Positions 19,201 through 27,800 of a stretch of 64,000 bases of DNA are shown in pieces. The notes beneath the pieces were generated by a model. That model was not told the DNA's origin and ran no database searches. It saw only the letters and a list, made by a program, of their open reading frames with translations. The stretch is taken from assembly GCA_942492115.1 (NCBI GenBank), contig CALODL010000033.1:248001-312000 (forward strand), written 5' to 3'. The position numbers and the translations under genes were made by a program. Origin of the DNA: CALODL01 sp942492115 (GTDB lineage Bacteria; Planctomycetota; Phycisphaerae; UBA1845; CAIVHJ01). The number at the start of each line of letters is the position of its first letter. The first letter of the stretch is position 1.

Positions 19201-19710
19201 TGCAGCCAGGGCCCCGCGCCGACGCCGCCTGCGGTCGTCCTCGGCAAGGCGGTTTTGACCGTCGACGCGGCGTCGGACACCCTGAGTGCAGGTGATGTCG
19301 TGCGCGTGGATGTGGTGGTGTCCGCCAGCGCCGCCCTGCGGGCCTATCAGCTCGATCCAATCGTCCGCGGTGGGACACATGGAAGCCTGACGCTGGTCGA
19401 CATGACGGTCGAACCCCGGGATGATGCCGTGCTGCCGGCCGCGAGCTGGCGAGCATTCAATCTCGAGCGCGGCCAGATGATGGCCGGCCATTTCGAACCA
19501 TCGGAACGTCGACAGGGCTACCTGGCGTCGTTGTTCTTCCAGGCCACGCCGGACGCTGCCGGCCGGTTCGTCATCGATCTGCGACACACCGCCGCACGCG
19601 GGGACACGCAGTTGATCGGTGCCGGTGCGGGGGCCGTACTTGACATCCAGTCCGTCCATCCCGCGATCCTCTCAGTTGTCGACCGGGCCAAACGCTCCGA
19701 ACGCGAGTGA
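16201..19710 (+). CDS. Large secreted Cys-rich repeat protein with dockerin/cohesin-like C-terminal module
   Basis: 1169 residues. The start at 16201 is chosen for AGGAGGA six bases upstream; a signal peptide follows (cleavage near ANAWG-AG). The N-terminal region (about 20-180) has four or five Cys-rich units of about 40 residues with the pattern GACC...C..G.WLGPGTTC..PC. Two homologous domains of about 150 residues follow (from about 181 and 476; shared FFRVAFYEDAAGEPGD / FTISFHRDAAGLPGE, GNGRSWCDGC / GNGRSYCDGC), each followed by more GACC units. This is an internal duplication of about 295 residues. Next comes a PPC-like beta domain (DFDWYEMTVAESDTLTLTV), then the window's shared C-terminal module in its most diverged form (ADGHDHFHALDCF, CDVNDAVAAMDVF, LRAYQLDP). 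No enzyme motif is seen; a surface structural or adhesive role is likely. Confidence 0.8.
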   Translation: MPAHWGIINSVVCVFVACTANAWGAGSCCLPDQCAPAADAAACAVIGGVYLDGAECKDDPCAAGACCSDLACFDGITAFACVTGGRDYAGAGTACADDPCAIGVGACCVDGTCAIEEEGVCLENDGSWLGPGTTCVTAPCEPGACCSPAACADVLRFECLRQNGAFLAGDSCEFEPCEIEDSCPLDSLYGQAPDDIEHFNAYVSDSSAGLLRFDDYYAVSGPIATVRWFGLDLLFDGGFSECDDTTNFFRVAFYEDAAGEPGDLVCDYDFQIVEPLPTGLEIEGFQVHEYRLELPQPCVLTHGWLAVNGIGDDCLFVWYSSPAGNGRSWCDGCITEEELDDVSFCLLGSSGGVTGSCCDELSGGCTDDIDISECTAADQRFTADTVCAAIDPPCTALSGACCFADATPCNVTGEIACAEAGGDWLGDAIACDACPPTGPCCIGDGSCVITLEDACVNEGFLWLGSDLTCDDCPEVPPCPEDSLVGQSSDTPLDFVAGTSEEASPFRRFEDYSGVAGAIDQLTFYGFDLEPVGNSFIECVELDNRFTISFHRDAAGLPGETVCAYDLDVTRTPTQVLYIGAELNLYEVELPEPCALPNGWVSISGQGSETCWFLWNSSSTGNGRSYCDGCPEALQGHDLAVCLHGDEGGVSGACCADDSGVCADDVDISDCTAADLDFSAQTTCAELEPACGVVLGACCRPGALCDALEEDACIASGGDWLGPDTLCSLCPCELPCADNTFPEGEPLCADGYVDSYNGGCDAPPELRNFSNITPCVPICGTTGVFEAGVDFDWYEMTVAESDTLTLTVEAEFPVGAAIVAAESGCEEPFVLDVDTVSECELLEISASVAPGTYWIVVGPISGGDLSACGARYTATATLFDACTPDCKAAADCADVDDNGVRDDACMWWDCVAGFCHGVDVDYGDVGGGFLQCSPDRAADGHDHFHALDCFAVWDGLDGPYPCTTMNVDIAGKDTPCVPDGLCDVNDAVAAMDVFGDISPCGCSQGPAPTPPAVVLGKAVLTVDAASDTLSAGDVVRVDVVVSASAALRAYQLDPIVRGGTHGSLTLVDMTVEPRDDAVLPAASWRAFNLERGQMMAGHFEPSERRQGYLASLFFQATPDAAGRFVIDLRHTAARGDTQLIGAGAGAVLDIQSVHPAILSVVDRAKRSERE

Positions 19711-19787
19711 CACCCGACCCGCATATTGCCTGCACCATGGTCGCTCTGTAAACTACGCGGCACGTCACAAGGCTGGAGGACGGCGCG

Positions 19788-20354
19788 ATGACTCTCGACC
19801 AAATCAAGAAGGACTGCCGGCAGAGTATGACCAAGGCAGTCGATTACTTCGATAGCGAACTCAAGGGTGTGCGGACCGGCCGGGCCACACCCGGCCTGAT
19901 CGAGCACCTCAAGGTTGCCGTGGCCAGCTATGGCTCGACCATGGACCTGCGCGAGTTGGCGGCCATCAGTGCTCCGGAGCCTGCGATGCTGGTGGTCAAG
20001 CCGTTTGACCCAACCACCACCAAGGACATCGAGAAGGCCATTTTGACGTCCAATCTCGGGTTTACTCCCAACACGGATGGCAACACCATTCGGGTGCCGG
20101 TGGCCGCACTTTCGGGTGAGCGTCGCCAGCAGTTGATTCAGGAGATCAAGCGCATGGCCGAGGCTCAGCGGGTTGCCGTACGCAACGCGCGGCGCGATGC
20201 GAACAAACACATCGATTCCGAGGAGAAGGCCAAGACCATCAGCGAAGACGATGCCTCAGGGGCGCGCGACGAGGTCCAGAAGCTCACCAAGCAGTTCGAG
20301 AAGCTGGTCGATGACAAGCTGGAGGCAAAGAAGAAAGAACTGGAGACCATCTGA
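19788..20354 (+). CDS. frr: Ribosome recycling factor
   Basis: 188 residues, full length. Splits post-termination ribosomes together with EF-G. The family hallmarks are the LKGVRTGRATPGLIEHLKV segment, the hinge region around GNTIRVPVAALSGERRQQL, and the C-terminal helix VQKLTKQFEKLVDDKLEAKKKELE. The ATG is preceded by GGAGG eight bases upstream. pyrH, its usual neighbour, is absent; frr here sits alone between the Cys-rich protein and the convergent Lpt-type permeases. Confidence 0.97.
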   Translation: MTLDQIKKDCRQSMTKAVDYFDSELKGVRTGRATPGLIEHLKVAVASYGSTMDLRELAAISAPEPAMLVVKPFDPTTTKDIEKAILTSNLGFTPNTDGNTIRVPVAALSGERRQQLIQEIKRMAEAQRVAVRNARRDANKHIDSEEKAKTISEDDASGARDEVQKLTKQFEKLVDDKLEAKKKELETI

Positions 20355-20493
20355 TCTCAGACTGCACTCGGCCGATGGTTGCCAAGCCGGTGTCGTTTCT
20401 CAGCGGGTCCCCCGCAGTGTCCTCAGGCCCCCTGGTTCAACAACCCCCTGCGATGAGTTGATTCACTTCCTGCTTGTGTCTCGCACTCTGCCA

Positions 20494-21579
20494 TCACGTC
20501 TTCATGCGGTCCAACTGTACGACCATCACGGGTGTCAATACGATCAGCGGGAGCCATGCCGTCAGGGCCGGGTAGTCAAGGGCGACCATATTCTGACAGA
20601 AGAACGTGAACAGGAAACACACACCGCAGGTCACGAGGCAGCGTCCCCCGCTGCGCAACACACTGGCCGGTTGCCGATCGAGGAACAAGGGGATGCCGAT
20701 GATCAGAATGAACATGTTGACGATTGGAGTCGTGAAACGGTTGTGAATCGCCCGCGAGACGTCGTTGGCTGCGGCCATTCCTTCGTTACGAATGTGTGTG
20801 AGTTGTTTACGCCCGAGGAACTGGATCCAATTGGTCGATTGTCGTAGTGCGATGCTCTGCGGGTTCATCGATGTTTCGAACGTATCCTGTGGCAGACGCT
20901 TCAGGCGATCGTCGCCACCTGACCCGAGGTTACGGACCCACCGGGAGCCGCGCTCCAGGCTCCAGTGTGGCGTGGGGGCATCACTGACCCACAACGCCCG
21001 ATCGGCCGTGATCAACTCTGGCGTACCACCGCTGGCATCGGCACGCAGCAGTATGACCCCGCCGAGCTGCCCTTCCGCCTGATTGAACGTCCGTGCCGAG
21101 ATGAGCCAGTCGTGCTGGTCCCTCAGGAACCATACACCATATGGCCGGTTGAGCGCTGCTGATTCGTGCGACGCCGCCAGGCGCGGAGCCAGCCGTGGAA
21201 TGATCATTTCCTGGTCGATGAGCCACAGTGCGTTGAGGGCCACACCCGTCAGAATGACGGTCAAGGCAACCCGGTACAGGCTCACCCCGGATGCGACGAT
21301 GGCGACGAACTCATTGTCGCGCTGCAGGCGCGCCAAAGTGACTGCCATGGCGAACAGTGCGATGACGCCGGCGATTTGACCGAAGTACAGGAACAGGTGG
21401 GTTCCGTAGTATGCGCCCATAGCATGAACAACGTCGATGAACGGAATACCGTCTTCCTGCATGAATTCATCAAAGTTGAAGAACAAATCCAGAGCGACGT
21501 ACGTGCTCATCAATACCGCCAGCGAAATCAGGTAGTTGACGCTGAGTGACTTGATGATGTAGCGGTCCAGAGTGCTCAT
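20494..21579 (-). CDS. LptF/LptG-family (YjgP/YjgQ) permease, shorter member
   Basis: 361 residues from the ATG at 21579 (MSTLDRYIIKSL, the typical family N-terminus); reading further upstream would overlap the previous gene. About six membrane helices are arranged three plus three (for example VNYLISLAVLMSTYVALDLF, FLYFGQIAGVIALFAMAVTLARL, IVNMFILIIGIPLFL, CLVTCGVCFLFTFFCQ) around a periplasmic beta-rich domain (about 150-245). The conserved pattern LARLQRDNEFVAIVASGVS after helix 3 is diagnostic. The family pulls lipopolysaccharide from the inner membrane together with LptB. It starts 13 bp after the longer paralogue ends, so the pair is probably the heterodimer. No lptB or lptC is in the window. 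Confidence 0.88.
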   Translation of the reverse strand: MSTLDRYIIKSLSVNYLISLAVLMSTYVALDLFFNFDEFMQEDGIPFIDVVHAMGAYYGTHLFLYFGQIAGVIALFAMAVTLARLQRDNEFVAIVASGVSLYRVALTVILTGVALNALWLIDQEMIIPRLAPRLAASHESAALNRPYGVWFLRDQHDWLISARTFNQAEGQLGGVILLRADASGGTPELITADRALWVSDAPTPHWSLERGSRWVRNLGSGGDDRLKRLPQDTFETSMNPQSIALRQSTNWIQFLGRKQLTHIRNEGMAAANDVSRAIHNRFTTPIVNMFILIIGIPLFLDRQPASVLRSGGRCLVTCGVCFLFTFFCQNMVALDYPALTAWLPLIVLTPVMVVQLDRMKT

Positions 21580-21592
21580 GGATGCGGACACG

Positions 21593-23215
21593 TTACCTCG
21601 GGTAATACTTCTTGAGAATGACGATGTCGAGGATGATGACCGCGATGAGCCCTCCCCACATGATGGACAATCCAGGAACGAGCACACTCTTTGCGATACC
21701 CTTACCGAGAATCGTTGTCAGGATGACACCGAGAGTCGGCAGGAAACTGATGCCGAAGGCGACGAGCAACTGGCCGCCGCGAAAGATCACGCTGAGGGCT
21801 GCACCCAGGACGGCCAGGAATACGACGCTGACACTGAACACTGTGCGGAGGTGAATCTCACTGTAGAACTCATGGACATACCGTCGGCGGCGCTTGCGCA
21901 GGCGCTTGCGCTGCTTGTCCACGTCGGCACCAAACTCGGGGAGTTCGCCTTTGCCCCACAGTACCTCGTCGGGATACTGCGTGGCCATTGCCGTGTTGAT
22001 GACCTCGGGCAGGTCAAGTGGATCGAGTTCGCGGATGCGGAACTGCTGAGTCTCTCCGCCATCGAGCCGCTTGAGTGTACCGTTGTTGAGCGTGATGACC
22101 AGTTGGGGCGGCCCATCATCTTCGAATCGTAATTCGAGCCGGCCGTGTTCGGCGGTATATTCCAGCCGGGTGTTCTCGAGCGCTTCGTTCAGCTGGATGT
22201 TCGAGAGCTCCAGCCACCGTCGTCCGGCCATCATGTTGTCGGCAACCACCTGTGGATCGCTGGCCGAAATGTCTACCTGCAAGTCCTGTCCGCTCAAATG
22301 GCAGCGTGCGGCCTTCGAGAACAGCGCATAGAAATGATCAAGGGTCAACTTGCCCATGACCAGTTGGCGTGTCGCGGCAATTTCTTTCTGGAGTTTGTCA
22401 ATGACGAGTTCGGGTTGGTCGCGATACTTGTAGAGTTCGCCCATGTACAGGTACTTGGGCCGCATGCGGAGTCCGGCCTTCAGTTCGAGGGGGCCGAGCA
22501 ATTCTCTTTCATGGCGGCTGTACCGGCCTTCGCCGGTCAAGTCGAGAACCTGCAGGCCATTCAGCTCGGCTTTGATCTGTGGATGACGCCGGGACATATC
22601 GAACTTCACCGCGGCTGAGGGGGCAACGCCGACCCGCGTAAACTCGTCGCCGTCTTCGACGAGGAAGACCACGTCGCTGACCACGACCGCATCGCTCGAG
22701 ACGTTCGGGTCATCGTCGGACAGCGATACGACCTCGGCCGCGGTGATCATCTGGCCCTGGAATTCCATACGGCCCCCGTCCTGCAACGTCCGGACCGCGA
22801 ATTCCTTGATGTCCTGTCGTACGACCTGGTGCAACTGCTTGACGAAGCGCGGAATGACCAGATTGAACACCGCGAACGTCGTTGCGGCCGAGGCAATGCT
22901 GATGACGATGCACGGGGCCAGCAGCACATGGGAGTTGATCCCGGTCGAGCGGCAGGCGATGAATTCACTGTCGGAGGCCAGGCGCCCGTAGGTCGCCGCA
23001 GCGCTGAACAGGGCTGCGATCGGCAGCGTCATCGAGGCACACATCGGTACGACCAGGACCAGCAACTTGAGGGTGTGTTCCGGGCTGACGTTGGTCAGCT
23101 GTGTCATGTTGTACAGACCGCCGCAGGTGGTCAACACCGCAGTCAGGCCGATCGTGCTCAGAAGGAATGTCTTGGACATTTCTCTGAAGATGTATTTGTG
23201 CAATGTGGTCAGCAT
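21593..23215 (-). CDS. LptF/LptG-family (YjgP/YjgQ) permease, longer member
   Basis: 540 residues from the ATG at 23215 (MLTTLHKYIFREMSKTFLLS). The helices and YGRLASDSEFIACRSTGI match the Lpt permease family; the C-terminal helices include VFLAVLGAALSVIFRGGQLL and GLIAVIILDIVILKKYY. The central periplasmic region (about 150-430) is much longer than in E. coli LptF or LptG (about 360 residues in total) and contains a basic stretch KQRKRLRKRRRRYVHEF just before the last helices. It is the upstream partner of the shorter permease. The 239-base gap to purD (divergent) presumably holds both promoters; I could not define them. Confidence 0.85.
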   Translation of the reverse strand: MLTTLHKYIFREMSKTFLLSTIGLTAVLTTCGGLYNMTQLTNVSPEHTLKLLVLVVPMCASMTLPIAALFSAAATYGRLASDSEFIACRSTGINSHVLLAPCIVISIASAATTFAVFNLVIPRFVKQLHQVVRQDIKEFAVRTLQDGGRMEFQGQMITAAEVVSLSDDDPNVSSDAVVVSDVVFLVEDGDEFTRVGVAPSAAVKFDMSRRHPQIKAELNGLQVLDLTGEGRYSRHERELLGPLELKAGLRMRPKYLYMGELYKYRDQPELVIDKLQKEIAATRQLVMGKLTLDHFYALFSKAARCHLSGQDLQVDISASDPQVVADNMMAGRRWLELSNIQLNEALENTRLEYTAEHGRLELRFEDDGPPQLVITLNNGTLKRLDGGETQQFRIRELDPLDLPEVINTAMATQYPDEVLWGKGELPEFGADVDKQRKRLRKRRRRYVHEFYSEIHLRTVFSVSVVFLAVLGAALSVIFRGGQLLVAFGISFLPTLGVILTTILGKGIAKSVLVPGLSIMWGGLIAVIILDIVILKKYYPR

Positions 23216-23454
23216 GGGTTTGACGCAGCATATTAACAGGACTGGGCAACAACGCAACGGTTCATCGCCGTGGCATTACTCACAACTGATTGTTGCCCAA
23301 CGGGCTTGGGCACAGGATCCGCGGCCCTGGCTTGCACGAGCGGAACTCGGTTCTACAATCATTCCTGCACCCGCACGTCGTGCAGGTCATCGCAAGTTAA
23401 TCCATACCGGCCGGCCGAGCCCACGGCGGTGGGCCGAATACGTGAAGGAAACCG

Positions 23455-24711
23455 ATGAGGGTTCTCATTGTAGGCAGCGGAGGGCGCGAACATGCCCTGG
23501 CCGCGGCGGTTGTGTCCTCGCCTCGTTTGACAGAATTGTTCGTCGCTCCGGGCAACCCGGGGACCGCAACGCTGGGCCGCAACGTGCGGGTGGCCGTGGA
23601 TGATATCGACGGTATCGTGAAATTCGTAGACCAGAATTCGATCGAGCTGACCATCGTCGGGCCCGAGGATCCACTGTGCGCCGGCCTTGCCGATCGTGTG
23701 GTCGCCGCTGGATCGAAAGTGTTTGGTCCCAGCGCCGCGGCGGCCCGCATCGAAGGCGACAAGGCCTTCGCCAAGCAACTGATGCGCCGCGCCGCCGTGC
23801 CGACGGCCGAGGGCCGCGCCTTCGACGATTATCACGCGGCCTACGACTACGTGGCCACGCGCGATACACCGGTCGTCATCAAGGCCGCCGGTCTGGCCCG
23901 GGGCAAGGGCGTCGTGGTATGTGATGAGCCGTCCAACGGCTTACTCGCCCTCGAAAAGTTCATGGTCGACCGCATATTCGGCGCAGCCGGTGACGTCGTC
24001 GTCGTCGAAGAGAAACTCGTGGGTCCGGAGGTCTCGGTGCACGCGCTGGTGGATGGCCGTTCGATCTACCTGCTCGATACGGCGCAGGACTACAAACGTG
24101 CCCGGGTGGGCGATGCCGGCCCGAACACCGGCGGTATGGGGGCCTGCTCTCCCGCCCCTTCGATCACTGCTCCGGCCATGGACATGATTGTCCGCGATAT
24201 TCTCGTGCCTGTGGTCGATACGATGTGTCGCGATGAGGTCCCGTACCGTGGCGTGCTTTATGCGGGACTGATGCTCACTGCCGGTGGCCCGAAAGTTCTG
24301 GAGTTCAATTGTCGTTTCGGTGATCCCGAGGCCCAGGTCATCCTGCCGCGGCTACGCAGCGACTTTCTCACCGTCGCGGAGGCCGTTGCTGACGGGCGTC
24401 TCGACACGATCGAACTCGAATGGGATCAGCGCACAGCGGTGTGCGTCGTGCTGGCCTCCGCGGGGTATCCCGAGAGCTACGACAGGGATGTTCCGATCAG
24501 CGGCCTCGACGCGGCGGCGGGCCATGAAGCGGTGCACGTATTTCATGCGGGGACCGCCGATCGGGGCGGCGTGTTGACTTCGGGCGGTCGCGTCCTGGGG
24601 ATTACCGCACTGGGCAACGATCGCGCCGAGGCACGTGGCAGGGCCTACGCGGCCGCCGCGGATGTGCGCTTCGAGGGCATGCAATTCCGTACGGACATCG
24701 CAGCCGAATGA
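23455..24711 (+). CDS. purD: Phosphoribosylamine-glycine ligase (GAR synthetase)
   Basis: 418 residues, full length, ATP-grasp enzyme that makes glycinamide ribonucleotide, the second step of purine synthesis. Signatures are MRVLIVGSGGREHALA at the N-terminus, VGPEDPLCAGLADRV, FGPSAAAARIEGDKAFAK, the ATP-grasp segment VIKAAGLARGKGV, GPEVSVHALVDG, and LEFNCRFGDPEAQVILPRL. AAGGAA lies just before the ATG. It is transcribed divergently from the Lpt permeases and is far from purH, so the purine genes are scattered. No terminator is evident in the 167 bp before the convergent GH16 gene. Confidence 0.97.
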   Translation: MRVLIVGSGGREHALAAAVVSSPRLTELFVAPGNPGTATLGRNVRVAVDDIDGIVKFVDQNSIELTIVGPEDPLCAGLADRVVAAGSKVFGPSAAAARIEGDKAFAKQLMRRAAVPTAEGRAFDDYHAAYDYVATRDTPVVIKAAGLARGKGVVVCDEPSNGLLALEKFMVDRIFGAAGDVVVVEEKLVGPEVSVHALVDGRSIYLLDTAQDYKRARVGDAGPNTGGMGACSPAPSITAPAMDMIVRDILVPVVDTMCRDEVPYRGVLYAGLMLTAGGPKVLEFNCRFGDPEAQVILPRLRSDFLTVAEAVADGRLDTIELEWDQRTAVCVVLASAGYPESYDRDVPISGLDAAAGHEAVHVFHAGTADRGGVLTSGGRVLGITALGNDRAEARGRAYAAAADVRFEGMQFRTDIAAE

Positions 24712-24878
24712 TCAGACTCTGCTGTGCCACGGTTCACCGCTGTTCGGCTGTCCTCTGGTGGCGATCTCGGGCGAGGCGTTTGCCGTCGTAGAGTGTTCAG
24801 GCAGAGATGGGATGAAAGCGAGTTGTCGGCTCCTCGGCCTCGGCATCAGAGCTGCCAGGGCCGCCCCTTCCGCACCGC

Positions 24879-27800
24879 CTAGTGCTTCCTGCGCTCAGGC
24901 ATCCGGCGAGTGGGGTACGCTGGTCTGGTCTGGTCACGCACGTGCACGGTGGCGGTCGGCACGTCGTGTAATTCGATCATGCCATGCTGGGGCGTGGGGA
25001 ACAGGAAGGTCCGTCCGCCGGCGTTGCCAGCGAGCAGGTCGAGCGCAAAACGTCCCACGGCATCCCTCGAGGCCTGCAGCGTGATTGTGGCGAGATAAGC
25101 ATCCGCCGGTACTGCGATGCCTGCTTGATCGAGGCCCACCAGTACCTGTTGCGTGTCGAGGTTGAACGCGTGCCAGTATGGTAGCCCGCTGTAGGCGTGG
25201 TTCTTGCGTTGTTCAACGGCGCAATCGATGATGTCGACCGTGCCGCGAAGGCCACCGCGGATGCCGAAGTGCAGCTGATATCCGCGAAGATCGTCAACCG
25301 GGCTGTTGAGATAGACGTCCACGGTCATTGTCGCACCAGCGGTCAGCACGTCAGTGGTCGCCTCAAAACGCAGTGTAGTCGTGCCTACGGCGACAGGCAC
25401 AACGTCCGGGCTTGGCCCATCGGAACACGTGCAGTCCGAAGCCCCACCGAACGCATTGAGGGCAGCGAATGCGTCATTCCCATCGCACACCCCATCGGGG
25501 GTGCAATCGCCGAACTGACCGCCGGCGTCAACGTTGTAAGCCGCCGGCGGATTCTCCTCGCATTGATAGGCCCCGCCTTCGGGAGCGCTGCCCGCAAAAC
25601 AGTTCAGCGCCTGGAAACGGTCGTTGCCATCGGCAGTGCCATCTGGAGCACATACGCCGAACTGCCCACCCATGTCTGCGAACGTGATCGCGGTTCCCGC
25701 ACACTGCCCGTCGACGCATGCCCACCATGTGCAATTGTCATCGCGTATGCCGTCGAGATTGAGGTCCGCACACTCTGCGATCGTGCCGGTCTCACACGCG
25801 CCCGCCTCACAGGCCGGTGCCTCGTCGATGATGTCGTCACAGTTGTTGTCCTGGCCATCACAGATCTCGCGATTGCCCGGAAAGTTCGCCGGGTTGTCGT
25901 CCGCACAGTCGGTGTTGAGCAGCGCTTCCCCCGGGTCGGTGCAGTCGCCATCGTCGGCCAGTAGCGTTACGGTGGAACCCACCCCGTCGCCGTCAGCATC
26001 GACGAAGCATGTGACCGTATCGGTGCCGTTACAGTCTTGGTCGACGCCGTCGTCCGGCGTTTCGCTGTTTCCTGGGAAACGATCGCCGTCGTCGTCGTCA
26101 CAGTCGTCATTGGTCGAGGCCTCGCCGTCATCCGTGCAATCGCCATCGTCGGCGAGCAGCGTGTCCGTTGAACCGGCGCCGTCGCCGTCACTATCGACGA
26201 AGCACGTCACGGTGTCAGTGCCGCTGCAATCCTGGTCGATACCATCGTCAGGCGTCTCGGCATTACCGGGGAACCGCTCAGCGTCGTCATCGGCACAATC
26301 ATCGCTGGTCGGCGACTCGCCGTCGTCGGTGCAGTCGCCGTCCTCGGCGAGTAGCGTGTCAGTGGAACCCGCGCCGTCACCGTCGCTGTCGACGAAGCAG
26401 GTGACCGTGTCGCTGCCGTTACAGTCCTGGTCGATTGTGTCATCGGGGATGTCGTCGGCCCCGGGGTTGATGTCGGGGTTGCCATCGTTGCAGTCGGTGT
26501 CGAACGGCGACTCGCCGGCGTCGTCACAGTCGCTGTCGTTGTTGGCGACCGTCACCGTCGAGCCGTACCCGTCGCCGTCGCCGTCGACGAAGCAGAAACC
26601 GGCCGGGACGGTGTTGATGCGGATGAAGTCGCCCGTCTTGAGGATGGCGTCGCCCTGACCCATGTTGGCCGTGTCCCAGTCATTGCCCGGGGCGACGCCG
26701 ACGAATTCGTTGGCTCTGAACGGCGCCGTCGCGCTGACCAGCGTGGCTACGAAGTCGAAGCTGTCCCCGGCGGCCAGGCCGAGGTGCGCCAGCGGCAGGC
26801 GCAATTCGCGTTGTGCGGCAGTGCCGTCAGCGGTCGAAGTGAAATAGGCAACCTCGGTTCCACCCAGCGCATCAGTGCCTGCTCCGAGGGCTGCGCCGTT
26901 GATGAAGCCATGGTTCAGCGCATCGAGGGCAAAGATGCTGACGTAGTCCGATTCGATGACGATCGCATGATCGGCGCGGAATCCAAGAGCGAAGAACATG
27001 TCCGCTTCGCTGCCAGAGGTCGAGCGTCCAGAGGCCAGGCGGCGCGCCTGGTCGGACGTGTCCTTCATTTGCGACGTACCCGGCAGGCCACCTGTCGTCG
27101 TGCTGATGTACATGACGACGCCCCACGCCGAAGGGGACGGCCAGGTACTGAGACTGTCGATTCCAATGGTCAGTCCGCCGGTGGAGCTTGAATCGATGTT
27201 GAGTGTGGAATCCTGGCCGATGCGGTCACCCGCACCGTTGTTGATCCCCGACAGTTCGATGGCATACTCACCTGGCATGATCGTGCCGTCGACGACGGCG
27301 GCCTGTGGTGTGGCATCGGTGTGGTCCTGGAGCGGCGCTCCGGCGTCCGTTGGACTGTACACGCGGATCCAGTCGAGTTGCATTTCCTGCGGGAACGACG
27401 TCGAGCCGTTCGGCGGCCCTGGCCAGTTACCACCGACCGCAACATTCAGGATGAAGTGGAAAGCCTGATTGAACGGCGCCCGCACAATGCCCGGTGCATT
27501 GGCGCTGAACCACGTGCCGCTGGTCTCGGCATGGTAGTTGACGTCATCGACGTACCAGCGAATGACGTCGGGATTCCAATCAATGCGAAACACATGGAAA
27601 TCGTTGGCATAATTCGTGCCGTCGTTCAAACTGCCCCCGGCGGACGAGTTGTCGGGCCAGTTGTCGCCAAAGTGCAACGTGCCATGGGCCGTCGTGGGAA
27701 TACCCACCGTCTCGACGATGTCGATCTCGCCGCTGGCGGCCCAGCCCCCGTAGACCGAGCGGCTGGGCATCATCCAGAAAGCAGGCCACATGCCCTGGCC

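Noticed and set aside
25830..26594. 195-bp periodic repeats as a CRISPR array
   Set aside because: The units are in-frame coding repeats with no short palindromic repeat and no unique spacers.
25624..26658. Long Ser/Pro-rich plus-strand frame opposite the GH16 gene
   Set aside because: It is the antisense reading of the Asp-rich repeats and of the Cys-rich tail; its low-complexity Ser/Pro content follows from that.
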